32,917 nt of DNA from Dethiobacter sp. (GCA_003605065.1 QZJM01000037.1:1-32917); one strand, 5' to 3'. Counted from the first letter of the stretch, positions 6,334-15,765 are shown. Notes: generated by a model from the letters alone, not told the origin. Translations and numbers: made by a program.

Positions 6334-7226
6334 AATGCCGGAATAATGCCGGTAATATCTTTTCTCTTTTGGAGTAAAGCAACCAGCTTATGACGCTGCT
6401 TTCCCATAAGCAGCGCCGGGACCGGATTGATGGTATGTCCTTTAATCCCCAGGTTCTCCAGATTGCCATGATCACTGCTTACCAGCACAATTTCGTTTTC
6501 CGGGTCCATATTTTCAGCTACCGACCCCAGAAAAGCATCGAGGATCGCAACGGTTTCCGCTGCCGCATTATAATCCCCGCTGTGGCCCACAATATCTGTA
6601 ATAAAATGCTCATAAAGCGTCAGGTCAAAACTACGTGAAATATCTACCAGCCTTTTCCCCGCTTCCTGAGGGGATATCAGAGGAACTTCAAAGCCTTTTT
6701 CCCGTAAAAATTTATTGGTAATATCCATATAGACAGCCTGACCCTCCTTAAGATCGTCAAGATTACGGAATCTCAGGCCGCCATAATAGGTTATTACCGT
6801 AGTACATGAAAAATGCTTCTTAATACCCTCTTTTAAGTCTTTAAAAAAATTAGGTCTATAGGCATTGGCAAACGTACCTTTAAAAGATTTCGCCTGCAGC
6901 TGTAAAAACATGCCTTTTTCAGCCAGGATCTCTCTTAATTTCCGGGTAGGAAATCCGTGGAGATGCCGTCCCAGGATCCTGGCAGCATTGACGCCCGTAA
7001 AAAGGCAGGTCTGGCCCGTAGCGCTTTGTGGAAGACCTTTAACGCCCAGAGTAGCATCCAGCCCCAGTAATGATGCGTACTCATAATCCTTACTGACGGC
7101 ATCTATGGTTAAAGATCTTCCTTCTAAAAGGTTGTCGAGAAAAGGCGTTTTGCTGGTAACAAAAGGATTGCTCTGCTCTTCAGGACCAAGGCCTACGCCA
7201 TCAAGGAAAATAAATATTACCGACAT
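6312..7226 (-). CDS. Alkaline-phosphatase-superfamily metalloenzyme (phosphoglycerate mutase-like)
   Basis: About 304 residues. The order of metal-binding motifs is that of the metalloenzyme branch of the alkaline phosphatase/iPGM superfamily: FIFLDGVGLG at the N-terminus (Asp near 9), GLPQSATGQTCLFTGVNA (nucleophilic Ser/Thr region), ITDIVGHSGDYN, and VLVSSDHGNLEN...HTINPVPALL. It is shorter than full iPGM (about 510 residues), so the reaction is not known. I start at ATG 7226: TTGGAGTG, 8 nt upstream, is its ribosome site, and a possible earlier TTG overlaps that site. The last residues VSGLEI and the stop come from a repeat element (6196-6333), so the natural C-terminus may have been replaced. 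It follows htrA by 30 bp. Confidence 0.8.
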   Translation of the reverse strand: MSVIFIFLDGVGLGPEEQSNPFVTSKTPFLDNLLEGRSLTIDAVSKDYEYASLLGLDATLGVKGLPQSATGQTCLFTGVNAARILGRHLHGFPTRKLREILAEKGMFLQLQAKSFKGTFANAYRPNFFKDLKEGIKKHFSCTTVITYYGGLRFRNLDDLKEGQAVYMDITNKFLREKGFEVPLISPQEAGKRLVDISRSFDLTLYEHFITDIVGHSGDYNAAAETVAILDAFLGSVAENMDPENEIVLVSSDHGNLENLGIKGHTINPVPALLMGKQRHKLVALLQKRKDITGIIPALVSGLEI

Positions 7227-7256
7227 TTTAAAACACTCCAAAAATAGCTGAACTTG

Positions 7257-8432
7257 TTACGGCAATTTCTCCAGGACAACTTCCAGGGTTAATTCTTCTT
7301 TACCCCTGAAAACGGAAACTTTTATCTTTTGACCTACGTTGTACTTGTATAGGGTATGCTGCAATTCTGAACTGTCCGTGATCTTGTTTCCCTCAATGGC
7401 AACAATAATATCCATCGGTTCTAGTCCGGCTTTGTAGGCCGGACCCCCTGCCACAACATCCGTTACCAGTACACCGTACTCCACAGCAAGCTCCAGGCGC
7501 TGGGCTTCCAGCGGTGTTACGGTGCTGATATAGACGCCCATCCAGGGCCTAATTACCCTTCCCTTTGTAATCAGGTCAGACGTTATCTGCCTGACGGTAT
7601 TGCTGGGAATGGCAAAACCCATTCCTTCCACCCCGGGAACCTTAATTTTTGCCGTATTGATACCGATTACTTTACCGTAAATATTCACCAGGGCACCCCC
7701 GCTGTTGCCATCATTAATAGCGGCGTCCGTCTGAATAAAAGTGAACCTCTGTCCCTGGATGGTAATCGAACGTTCCCGAGCACTGACAACTCCCAGGGTC
7801 ACCGATTGTTGAAAATCCAGGCCCAGCGGATTGCCTATAGCAATGGCCGGCTCACCCACCCGCAATTTATTAGAGTCTGCAAGTTCTGCCGCCGGAAGGT
7901 TCTTTTTATCTACCTTGATTACAGCAAGGTCCGTGGGGGGATCGGCACCGATAATCGTAGCCAGCAGTTCTTCTCCGGAACCGAGGGTTACAACAAGCTC
8001 TCTGGCATTTTCAATAACATGATAATTAGTAACAATATAACCGTCACTGCCAATAATAACCCCGGAACCTGTGGCCTTTTCCTGCAGCCTGCTTCTTCCC
8101 CAGAAGTCAAACACAATACCGTAATTACTTATGCCCACTACAGAAGGTGTGGCCTGCTCCACGGCATCAACTACAGCTAAATAATACTGCCGGGCTTCCG
8201 GTATTAATTCTAAATTATCTTCCTCATCCCGAAATTCGTTTTTTTCTTCCCATGGTAAAGGGATTAAAGGGTTATGTTCAATTTCGCCCTGGGGCCGTAG
8301 GGCCGTTATAAAATAATAAGAAAAAATCGCTGTCAGAAGTAAACCGACAATAATACCTCCAACCAGTGCCCCTCTCCAAAAAAAAGAGGGCTTTCTGGGT
8401 TTTTCGGAAAATTCATCATAAAAATTTTGCAT
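7257..8432 (-). CDS. htrA: HtrA/DegP-family membrane-anchored serine protease
   Basis: Protein quality-control protease acting outside the membrane. From the ATG at 8432 (391 residues, GAGGGG site upstream) there is a cytoplasmic stub, one membrane segment (about 20-43), an acidic linker, and a trypsin-like domain with the triad H138 (TNYHVI), D168 (PTDLAVIKV) and S244 (DGNSGGAL). A single C-terminal PDZ domain (about 300-391, with VLVTDVVAGGPAYKAGLEPMD) follows. HtrA lies downstream of walRK-yycHI in many Firmicutes. The 230-bp gap upstream (8433-8666) may hold a separate promoter; it contains a GC-rich palindrome GGGCCGGCCC near 8486. Confidence 0.93.
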   Translation of the reverse strand: MQNFYDEFSEKPRKPSFFWRGALVGGIIVGLLLTAIFSYYFITALRPQGEIEHNPLIPLPWEEKNEFRDEEDNLELIPEARQYYLAVVDAVEQATPSVVGISNYGIVFDFWGRSRLQEKATGSGVIIGSDGYIVTNYHVIENARELVVTLGSGEELLATIIGADPPTDLAVIKVDKKNLPAAELADSNKLRVGEPAIAIGNPLGLDFQQSVTLGVVSARERSITIQGQRFTFIQTDAAINDGNSGGALVNIYGKVIGINTAKIKVPGVEGMGFAIPSNTVRQITSDLITKGRVIRPWMGVYISTVTPLEAQRLELAVEYGVLVTDVVAGGPAYKAGLEPMDIIVAIEGNKITDSSELQHTLYKYNVGQKIKVSVFRGKEELTLEVVLEKLP

Positions 8433-8666
8433 ACAATACACCCCTCGTATACTGAGTTTGAATACACCACAAAAATTTCAAGGCCTCCCCGGGCCGGCCC
8501 CCAGGAAAAAGAATACACTTGTACCACATGGTCGGGATGTTGGGGAACAAGACTTTCTTTAAATTAGTTTATACAAATTCTCCTGTAAAGTAAAGATCGC
8601 CCCCAAAGAGAACATTAATTAAAATAATATACTCCGTCTTCCACAGCCAGGGCCGGGAAAATATTT

Positions 8667-9302
8667 TTAGACTTCCTGTTTATTTTTTAGATGGCAGGTA
8701 TCGTTAAAAAGCTTTAGGCGTCTCTTTCCCTCCAAATCCCCATCCAGAATGGTAAGAGAGGCCGGGCTGAAAGGAAAAGGCCAGTATCCCCCGGAATCAT
8801 ATTTTAAAAAATATAGAACAAACGCCTGCAAAAAACGCCCGTGGCTTACTATTAAAACCGGTAAGGAGAACCCGTTTCTTTGCTCAAGACGAAACAAAAA
8901 GCGACAAAAAGTTTTAACCCGCCTGAAAAGTTCTTCCAATCCCTCTGCGCCGGGAATGGCAGCATGATGGAAATCCTCTTGAAGCCGCTTTAAAATATGG
9001 GGATATTGTTCCCCGATTTCTTTTTTTGTAAGACCTTGTATAACACCCCAGTGGTATTCCTGCAGCAGAGGCAAATAAATAGGAAGGGGACCCTTCCTCA
9101 CAGAAGCAATGATACGTGATGTTTGCCTGGCACGTAAGAGATTACTACTAAAAAAAAGAGAAAACGATCGCTTCTTGAGGCGATGAGCCAGGAGCAGAGC
9201 TTCCTTTCTTCCCGTCTGGCTCAACGGATATTCCAGTGTTCCCTGTATTCTGCCTTCCAGATTGGCCCCGGTTGTACCGTGACGAACAAGCCAGAGTTCC
9301 AT
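8667..9302 (-). CDS. Histidine phosphatase family protein (phosphoglycerate mutase/CobC-like)
   Basis: A 211-residue protein of the histidine phosphatase superfamily. LVRHGTTGAN at the N-terminus carries the phospho-accepting His (about residue 8). SNLLRARQTS supplies the phosphate-binding Arg, LQEYHWGVIQG the acid residue, and VSHGRFLQAF the second His. Members of this size include GpmB-like phosphatases, CobC and others, and the substrate cannot be told from sequence. It follows murA by 37 bp on the same strand. The ribosome site before the ATG is weak. Confidence 0.85.
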   Translation of the reverse strand: MELWLVRHGTTGANLEGRIQGTLEYPLSQTGRKEALLLAHRLKKRSFSLFFSSNLLRARQTSRIIASVRKGPLPIYLPLLQEYHWGVIQGLTKKEIGEQYPHILKRLQEDFHHAAIPGAEGLEELFRRVKTFCRFLFRLEQRNGFSLPVLIVSHGRFLQAFVLYFLKYDSGGYWPFPFSPASLTILDGDLEGKRRLKLFNDTCHLKNKQEV

Positions 9303-9339
9303 GGCATCACCATTGCAATCTTAGTCAAAATAAAACAAA

Positions 9340-10617
9340 TTATTTCCCGGGAAATATCTCGTTGCTTATCGTATTGCGTTCCACGCTTACTCCTAATTGC
9401 TTAAACCTTTTTTCAATGTGCTCGTAACCCCTGTCAATATGCTCTACCCCTGCAAGGACCGTCTCACCCCTGGAAATAAGCCCGGCTATTATAAAGGCCG
9501 CTCCTCCCCGTAAATCCATAGCCCTAACTGGAGCGCTGACTAATTCATGACCACCGTCAATAATCGCTGTCCGACCCCCCAACTTAATTCTTGCACCCAT
9601 CTTTTTCAATTCATCCACATGGCGAAAACGACCTTCGAACACATTTTCAGTAATGAGACTTGTCCCGGGAGCCTGGGTCAAAAGAACCATCATGGGAGCT
9701 TGTAAATCCGTAGGGAAACCTGGATAAGGAAAGGTCTTAACATCAGCAGGAAATAACATATTATTTCCTTTTACTCTAACCCAGTCCGGGCCAACTTCCA
9801 GATGAGCCCCTACTTCTTTTAGCTTGGCGATAATTGGATCCAGGTGCTTGGGAATAACTTCTGCTACAAGCGCTTCTCCCTTTGTAGCAGCAGCAGCGAT
9901 CATAAATGTCCCTGCTTCAATGCGATCGGGTATGACGGTATGTTCAGCATGGCCGAGTTCCGGCACCCCCTGGATCTTTATCACATCTGTCCCCGTTCCG
10001 ATCACCTGGGCTCCCATGGCATTTAAAAAGTTGGCTACATCGACAATTTCTGGCTCCTTAGCAGCATTTTCGATTATTGTTTTACCTTCAGCCCTTACTG
10101 CCGCCAGCATAATATTGATCGTAGCCCCCACACTTACGACATCTAAATATATATGCGCTCCCTTTAAGTTTTTTGCCTTAATTTTTACAAGGCCGTCCTC
10201 CAGTTCCACTTTGGCTCCCAGGGCTGTAAACCCCTTGATGTGCTGATCAATAGGACGCGGACCCAGGTTACAACCACCAGGCATGGGAATTTTTACCTGA
10301 CCGAAGCGCCCCAGCAAAACACCCATTAAATAATAGGAAGCCCGAAACTTATTAACCAGTGAAGGGGGAGGGGAAAAATTGTCTACACCTGATGAATCAA
10401 TGTTCAAATGCTCTTCGCTGAATGATACTTTTGCGCCCAGGGCTTTTAATATCTCAACCAGCTTGTCTATATCAGTTATTTTGGGCAAATTGTCAATTTT
10501 TACGATACCTTCTGTTAATAAAGCCGCAGGCAGTATGGCTACCGCTGCATTTTTAGCCCCATTTATTCTAATTGTCCCGTTAATTTTTTGTTGTCCTTTT
10601 ATACGTAAATACTCCAA
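9340..10617 (-). CDS. murA: UDP-N-acetylglucosamine 1-carboxyvinyltransferase (MurA)
   Basis: First committed step of peptidoglycan synthesis: transfers enolpyruvate from PEP to UDP-GlcNAc. The 425-residue length is standard. K22-N23 in INGAKNAA, and the active-site loop PGGCNLGPRPIDQH with C116, are present; that Cys is the fosfomycin target, so the enzyme should be sensitive. VPDRIEAGTF and FPTDLQAP, further family motifs, are also seen. The start is TTG, with AAGGAGG 8 nt upstream. Many Firmicutes have two MurA copies; which one this is cannot be decided here. It sits directly after yycI, about 70 bp away, within the WalRK cluster. Confidence 0.97.
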   Translation of the reverse strand: MEYLRIKGQQKINGTIRINGAKNAAVAILPAALLTEGIVKIDNLPKITDIDKLVEILKALGAKVSFSEEHLNIDSSGVDNFSPPPSLVNKFRASYYLMGVLLGRFGQVKIPMPGGCNLGPRPIDQHIKGFTALGAKVELEDGLVKIKAKNLKGAHIYLDVVSVGATINIMLAAVRAEGKTIIENAAKEPEIVDVANFLNAMGAQVIGTGTDVIKIQGVPELGHAEHTVIPDRIEAGTFMIAAAATKGEALVAEVIPKHLDPIIAKLKEVGAHLEVGPDWVRVKGNNMLFPADVKTFPYPGFPTDLQAPMMVLLTQAPGTSLITENVFEGRFRHVDELKKMGARIKLGGRTAIIDGGHELVSAPVRAMDLRGGAAFIIAGLISRGETVLAGVEHIDRGYEHIEKRFKQLGVSVERNTISNEIFPGK

Positions 10618-10685
10618 AAAACCTGCCTCCTTAATTTACTTATTTCCAGGAGAGCATTGGCAGAAATTTTTTTCCTCATTAAAGC

Positions 10686-11573
10686 TTACTGCTCTAAAAT
10701 ACCGGTAAAAGCATTAATGTAATATACTTCGCCATTATTCAGGCGAATCCTCCAAACAGGAGGTATTTCCCATCTCTCCGCATCGTACTCATGACTGTAA
10801 AAACCAAGGGAAAATTCTACTATTCCCCTCTTTTCTTTACCTCCCTTATAGGCCTCCATAAAGCGCAGCAATGCTGTTGAAGGCGGTATAATCTCTCTTT
10901 TTTGCTCGGCAAACCCTACAGGCTCCAGGCGATAAAGAGAAAACATCAAGGGGACTTTACCCTTCATCAAAAGCTGTAAATACCCGGCATAAAGCGGAAA
11001 ACCTTCATATTCCTGCCTGTAGTTAAAAATAGTGCCTTTTTCCTTTTTCTGTGAATAGTCATATATAAAGCTATTTAGAAAAGAAAGTCTGCCCGTGAAT
11101 TCCCGAACTGCCTGTTCGCTTTCTTCCAGGGAATAATTTTCCTGCAGTTTTTCTTCCCGGGTTCGCTTTAACGTAACTGAACCTTCTTTGCTTACAAGCA
11201 ATTTATATTCTCCAAAATGGTATACAGTTACATTATCTTCATTGCTTCCAACAAAACGGGATTCCCCATTTCCTGCCGGGAAAGCTTTTTCCTCATATCC
11301 CAGCACTCCCCACAGGGCAACTATGATATCCTCCGGCTTAAAGTGCCAAGGCTTTACCACCAGATAGGCAAGGCGAACTCCACCCCGTGGCAGGGGAGTC
11401 TCCAGGAAAAGATTCGCTTCTTGAAGAGCTGATTCCAGTCGTGACATCTCTTCTTTTCGACCAAAAAGGCCTGTGTTCCCCCTGCCTTCATCTTGTAATA
11501 TCTGGTAATATAGGAAAATGTTTAAAATTAAAAAAGTACATATCAGGACCGTTTTTGCCCTGGAAAGATCCAT
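10686..11573 (-). CDS. yycI: YycI-family regulatory protein of the WalRK system
   Basis: A 295-residue protein with a short cytoplasmic start (MDLSRAKT), one membrane segment (about 8-27), and an extracytoplasmic domain ending in a YycI-type NNGEVYYINAFTGILEQ tail. YycI and YycH bind WalK at the membrane and tune its activity; they control it negatively in Bacillus and positively in Staphylococcus. AGGGGGTG lies 6 nt before the ATG. It follows yycH, with a 150-bp gap that contains one copy (11655-11694) of a dispersed repeat. Sequence conservation in this family is low; the call rests on length, topology, C-terminal signature and position. Confidence 0.85.
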   Translation of the reverse strand: MDLSRAKTVLICTFLILNIFLYYQILQDEGRGNTGLFGRKEEMSRLESALQEANLFLETPLPRGGVRLAYLVVKPWHFKPEDIIVALWGVLGYEEKAFPAGNGESRFVGSNEDNVTVYHFGEYKLLVSKEGSVTLKRTREEKLQENYSLEESEQAVREFTGRLSFLNSFIYDYSQKKEKGTIFNYRQEYEGFPLYAGYLQLLMKGKVPLMFSLYRLEPVGFAEQKREIIPPSTALLRFMEAYKGGKEKRGIVEFSLGFYSHEYDAERWEIPPVWRIRLNNGEVYYINAFTGILEQ

Positions 11574-11654
11574 TCAAGCACCCCCTAAAGCTGAACCGAT
11601 CGCGTTCCCTAATCGTTGGCACCTTGTTTTCATATTTAACTTTCACGAACCTAT

Positions 11655-11694
11655 GGTTACAATAAAAGACGAAAATACCGGGTTTAGATCCCGC
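11655..11694 (+). repeat. Dispersed ~40-bp repeat, copy A
   Basis: GGTTACAATAAAAGACGAAAAT followed by ACCGGGTTTAGATCCCG. It shares its 18-bp right end (ACCGGGTTTAGATCCCGC) exactly with copy C at 28518-28557 and aligns more loosely with copies B and D. It lies in the yycH-yycI gap. Confidence 0.6.
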
Positions 11695-11724
11695 TATTGT
11701 TCCGCACACGCAGCCATATTCATA

Positions 11725-13116
11725 TTATAGAGGCTCCAGTGTATGCCAGTGAAGATACACTACTCCTGTTTCTGCAAAAGTTACAGACCAGGCCGGTATG
11801 GCCCTATCAGTCTTTTTCCCTCCGGGAAGGTAATAAACAGGTTTTAAAGAGAGAAGAGAAATATTATCTCCTTTGAAATGATCCTTCTTTAGGATTAAAG
11901 CCCGGACAATAGCTTCTTCATATGGACGAAAAGGCCTGCGTTCTGAAATTTCTTCCCCAAAGATATAAAATATCCGGCGATAAAATGATACACCCTGTTC
12001 GTTAATCAGCATTTCACTGCCGGTATTTTGCCCTTCAAGAGCAAAGCCGTCCTGAAAAGAGCACCATAAAAGCCTGTATCCCCCTTCAACTTTCCCTGCC
12101 TCCCATAAATAGGTGCCTGGCAGCCAACCACCGTATAAACTCTGGCTTTCGGCACCCTTTTGCAGCGCTGTGCTGTAAGACATAGTGCTGATGGCCCTCT
12201 CCAGCCGGGGCGCTGTATATTCCAACAGGCCGGAAGAATAAATACGTAGTCCTTTTTCACCGTTTGTAAAGTACAAAGCACCATCCCGCTCTTCAATGCG
12301 ACGTGCCATGGATAGATCCAAGAAAAACGCCCTGACAAGCTGTTCCCGCTGCAGTTCTTCTTTTTTTAAAGAAACCTCTGCTGCCCAGATATCTTCTAAC
12401 GGTATATAAATATCACCGGCTACAGTTATTTCCCGGTTCGAAAGGAAAGTAAGATTCTCTTGGGATTCATTTTTTATGTCCTTACGGAAATCCCTATTTA
12501 TGGTGTTTTCATAGATATTCTTCAACTTGGAAACATCCAAAACCAGCGGTGAAGGTAAAAGTATGTAAGATTTTTTTTCCAGAGAAAAAAGTTCATCTTG
12601 TAAATCGGCGGTTCTTCCTATCGGTATGCGTACTAGTTCCTCTCCTTCTAAATAAGCATATAAAAGCTCTTCTTCCCATGAAAACGTAATTTTCTCCAGA
12701 TCCATATGCAAATTTGCAGGTGCCCTGACTATAAACTCCAGGGGAACAGGGGGATTGAAGTTATATACCAACTTAACCGGAGCGGTTTCTAACCCATCAT
12801 CTTTGCTCCCCCTGCTTAGACGTTTGGCGTTATCCAGCTCCAATCTATCTGTTAATATCTGCCGTCCTTTTCCCCAGAGGCTCTGATATCCCTTTTCTCC
12901 ACGGCGAAAAAGATAAATATCTTCCTGGTCATAGAAAATAATTTCTGCTGGCTGAACAACTTCTGACGGTAAAAGAGGAGGTGTAAAATAAGCATACTCA
13001 TAGCGGGGCACTGTCCCTTTTTCCAGGGGAGGCCTGCCAAACCACAGTTGGTAGGTTAGCACCATACTTAAAAGGATTAAGCCAATAAGCAGCAGGCTTT
13101 TAAACTTCTCCAGCAA
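11725..13116 (-). CDS. yycH: YycH-family regulatory protein of the WalRK system
   Basis: About 463 residues: one N-terminal membrane segment (about 5-22, LLLIGLILLSMVLTY), then a large extracytoplasmic part. YQLWFGRPP after the membrane segment and the C-terminal IPAWSVTFAETGVVYLH are YycH-like. YycH works with YycI as a membrane adaptor of WalK. I prefer TTG at 13116 because AAGGGGTG lies 6 nt upstream; a GTG at 13125 would overlap that site. It is downstream of walK, separated by about 155 bp that includes a dispersed repeat (13163-13204). Confidence 0.87.
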   Translation of the reverse strand: MLEKFKSLLLIGLILLSMVLTYQLWFGRPPLEKGTVPRYEYAYFTPPLLPSEVVQPAEIIFYDQEDIYLFRRGEKGYQSLWGKGRQILTDRLELDNAKRLSRGSKDDGLETAPVKLVYNFNPPVPLEFIVRAPANLHMDLEKITFSWEEELLYAYLEGEELVRIPIGRTADLQDELFSLEKKSYILLPSPLVLDVSKLKNIYENTINRDFRKDIKNESQENLTFLSNREITVAGDIYIPLEDIWAAEVSLKKEELQREQLVRAFFLDLSMARRIEERDGALYFTNGEKGLRIYSSGLLEYTAPRLERAISTMSYSTALQKGAESQSLYGGWLPGTYLWEAGKVEGGYRLLWCSFQDGFALEGQNTGSEMLINEQGVSFYRRIFYIFGEEISERRPFRPYEEAIVRALILKKDHFKGDNISLLSLKPVYYLPGGKKTDRAIPAWSVTFAETGVVYLHWHTLEPL

Positions 13117-13162
13117 TAAGAACACCCCTTGAGTTTATGACTACCCCCCACCCCATGCACAA

Positions 13163-13204
13163 GTCACAATAATAGATAAAAATGGCCGAACTTAAACTGG
13201 TACA
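13163..13204 (+). repeat. Dispersed ~40-bp repeat, copy B
   Basis: AGTCACAATAATAGATAAAAAT followed by GGCCGAACTTAAACTGGTAC, in the walK-yycH gap. It is closest to copy D (31461-31502), sharing CTTAAACTGG and the CACAA.AAT.GAT.AAAATGG frame. Confidence 0.6.
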
Positions 13205-13272
13205 CCTCTTGCCGTCTGGGGTGGAAACATGACCGTTGCTTTAGTAAGCTTCCCGGGCGTGCCGATACGCAC

Positions 13273-15078
13273 TTAATGGCTCGCTCCATGCTCAGGATGC
13301 CTTGCAAGGGGAAGACAAAAGGTTATTTCTGTTCCTTCTTCTAATTTACTTTCCAGGAAGACAGTTCCTCCATGGGCTTCAATGATCTGTTTGGCGATAG
13401 ACAACCCCAGGCCGGTACCTCCTGAATGCCGGGAACGGGTTTTATCCACACGGTAAAACCTTTCAAAAACCCTGTCCACCTCTTCTGGTGGTATACCTAT
13501 CCCCGTATCCCTGACCGACACACAAATATTGCTCTCTCTTTCACAGGCCCTCACTTCTATTTCCCCACCAGGGGGTGTAAACTTGAGGGCGTTATCCAGT
13601 AAATTTAACATTACCTGGCGAATTTTATCTTTATCCAGGAAAGCCTTTAAAGATTGTCGGGGCAATGATGTATGTAAGATAATACCTTTAGCCTGGCACT
13701 CCAGTTCTACCTGTTCCCGTATTTCGTAAATAAGGAACGCTACATCTGTCTCTTCCTTTACCCACTGTGTCTCATGATAGTCAATTTGCGAAAGAACCAG
13801 AAGATCTTTTACCAGTTTAACCATGCGTTCCGTTTCTTTTTCCACAACCTGTAAGAAACGCATCCTGATTCCCGGGTCCTCCTGGGCACCGTTTAAAAGC
13901 GTTTCGATATAGTTTTTAATAGTGGTCAAAGGAGTCCTTAACTCGTGGGATACATTAGCAACAAATTCTTGCTGCATCCGGGAAAAGACTCTTTCTTTGG
14001 TAACATCATGTAAAACCACAAGTATACCCTGTAGGACTCCATTTTCTTTAACAGGAGCAAAATGTACCTGCAAGATCTTTTCCTGGGTGTCTCCAATATG
14101 GACCTCTTTGGTAGAGGGACTGCCTCCCTTAAACAGCTCAACCATTTCTCCAGGCGTAAAAAGTATTTTAAAAATAACCTCCCCGGATAAACCCAGTTCC
14201 GCAGGACTTCCTGTCCATTCTAAAAATTTTCTGGCCGCGGGATTAAGGTGAATAGACTGGCCTTCTTTGTTAAAAGCAACAATCCCGTCGGTCATATAAT
14301 TTAAAATCGCTTCAACCTTGTTTTTCTCTGCTGATATTTCTTTCAGGGTATCTTTTAAACGGGCCGTCAAAAAATTAAACATTTCCCCCAGTTCTCCGAT
14401 TTCATCTTCGGAACGAACTTCTATTTTCTGGGAAAAATCGCCGCCGGCCATAGCCGCCGCTCTTGAAGTTACTTCCCTGATGGGCATCGTTATCGTCCTT
14501 GTCAAAAGAAAACCGATTAAGATGGCAATCCCCAGCACAATGCCCCACCCCGTAATAAGCATTAACTTGATTTCCTTCAGCATCAGGTAAATATGTTCCA
14601 GGGACCCTCTTAAAAAAACCACACCAACCACGGAGGACATGTTTTTAACAGGCAGGGCTAAAAAGTAATAGCGTACTCCCGTTTCCGGATCGACCCTGAT
14701 GGCCTCCACTCTGTTACCGGCAAGAGCTAAAAGAACATCATCCTGGATAACGCGTCCCCCTAGTAATGACAGAGATCTCTGATCCGGGCCGCCCAGCAAA
14801 CGACCATGTCGATCCAGCACCATGGTTTCTGTCCCCGGCATGCCACCACCAAATTCAGCTATAAGGTCAGAAATGAGTTCGCCCTGCTGCTCTTCTTCCA
14901 CCAGGTAGCGGCGGATAAAATTGCACAGCAGTTCTCCCTGCGACAGCTGACTAATAGCATAATTACGCAGATAATAATTCTCCAGAGATTTTACTAAGTA
15001 TACCCCGCTTAATTGCATGGCAAAGAGGATAAGCAAAGAGTAAAGCAGGACGATTTTTCCTTGCATGCCCACACGCAT
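13273..15078 (-). CDS. walK: Sensor histidine kinase WalK (YycG)
   Basis: Senses cell-wall state and phosphorylates WalR. From ATG 15078 (AGGAGG 8 nt upstream; 601 residues): TM1 about 8-28; extracytoplasmic sensor about 30-170; TM2 about 173-193; HAMP about 194-246; PAS about 253-365; HisKA with phospho-acceptor H378 in VANVSHELRTPL; and an HATPase domain with NLLDNALKFTPPGG (N box), DTGIGIPPEEV (G1) and GTGLGLSIAKQI (G2). The TM-sensor-TM-HAMP-PAS-HisKA-HATPase order is exactly that of Firmicute WalK. The start is 4 nt after the walR stop, so the two are translationally coupled. Confidence 0.96.
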   Translation of the reverse strand: MRVGMQGKIVLLYSLLILFAMQLSGVYLVKSLENYYLRNYAISQLSQGELLCNFIRRYLVEEEQQGELISDLIAEFGGGMPGTETMVLDRHGRLLGGPDQRSLSLLGGRVIQDDVLLALAGNRVEAIRVDPETGVRYYFLALPVKNMSSVVGVVFLRGSLEHIYLMLKEIKLMLITGWGIVLGIAILIGFLLTRTITMPIREVTSRAAAMAGGDFSQKIEVRSEDEIGELGEMFNFLTARLKDTLKEISAEKNKVEAILNYMTDGIVAFNKEGQSIHLNPAARKFLEWTGSPAELGLSGEVIFKILFTPGEMVELFKGGSPSTKEVHIGDTQEKILQVHFAPVKENGVLQGILVVLHDVTKERVFSRMQQEFVANVSHELRTPLTTIKNYIETLLNGAQEDPGIRMRFLQVVEKETERMVKLVKDLLVLSQIDYHETQWVKEETDVAFLIYEIREQVELECQAKGIILHTSLPRQSLKAFLDKDKIRQVMLNLLDNALKFTPPGGEIEVRACERESNICVSVRDTGIGIPPEEVDRVFERFYRVDKTRSRHSGGTGLGLSIAKQIIEAHGGTVFLESKLEEGTEITFCLPLARHPEHGASH

Positions 15079-15081
15079 CAA

Positions 15082-15765
15082 TCACGGCCTCCTCAGGTAA
15101 TAACCCGCGCCGCGCTTGGTACACAGGTAGTAAGGATTTCCCGGATCGTCTTCTATTTTTTCTCTCAACCTTCTTACCGTTACATCCACCGTTCGCACGT
15201 CTCCAATATACTCATAACCCCACACTTCTTCCAAAAGTTTCTCACGGCTGAAGACATACCCGGCATTTTTAAGCAAAAAAGCCATTAGGTTGAATTCTCT
15301 GTACGTTAACTCAATCTGCCTGTCCCCTTTTTTTAATTCCATTTTACCCAGATCCAAAGTCAGCTCACCACAAATTAAAGACCCGGGTGTTTTCTTTTGC
15401 ATTTTAACGCGGCGCAAAGTTGCCTTAATTCTGGCGATAAGTTCCCTGACACTAAAAGGCTTGGTGACATAATCATCCGCTCCTAACTCCAACCCCAGCA
15501 CCTTATCGAGCTCTGTTTCCCTGGCTGTAAGCATAATAATAGGGACATCAAGTTTTTGACGGATTTGCCTGCATACACTAAAGCCATCGATACGGGGAAG
15601 CATAATATCAAGTAAGATTATATCCGGGTGTTCCTGGAAGGCCAGGCGTAAGGCTTCTTCCCCGTCGTAAGCTACCAAAACCTGAAAGCCCTCTTCTTCC
15701 AGGTTATATTTTAATATTTCAGCGATAGGCCTTTCGTCATCTATCACCAAAACTTTAGCTTTCAC
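15082..15765 (-). CDS. walR: Response regulator WalR (YycF)
   Basis: OmpR/PhoB-type DNA-binding response regulator controlling cell-wall hydrolase and synthesis genes; essential in many Firmicutes. From GTG 15765 (GGGGAGG 7 nt upstream; 227 residues): receiver domain 1-115 with DD at 9-10, phospho-acceptor D53 in LLDIMLPRIDG and K102 in VTKPF; winged-helix domain about 128-225 with ELTYREFNLMAFLLKN and DVRTVDVTVRRLREKIE. An upstream ATG at 15807 would add 14 unrelated residues and lacks a ribosome site. It is the first gene of the walRK-yycHI-murA cluster. Confidence 0.96.
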   Translation of the reverse strand: MKAKVLVIDDERPIAEILKYNLEEEGFQVLVAYDGEEALRLAFQEHPDIILLDIMLPRIDGFSVCRQIRQKLDVPIIMLTARETELDKVLGLELGADDYVTKPFSVRELIARIKATLRRVKMQKKTPGSLICGELTLDLGKMELKKGDRQIELTYREFNLMAFLLKNAGYVFSREKLLEEVWGYEYIGDVRTVDVTVRRLREKIEDDPGNPYYLCTKRGAGYYLRRP

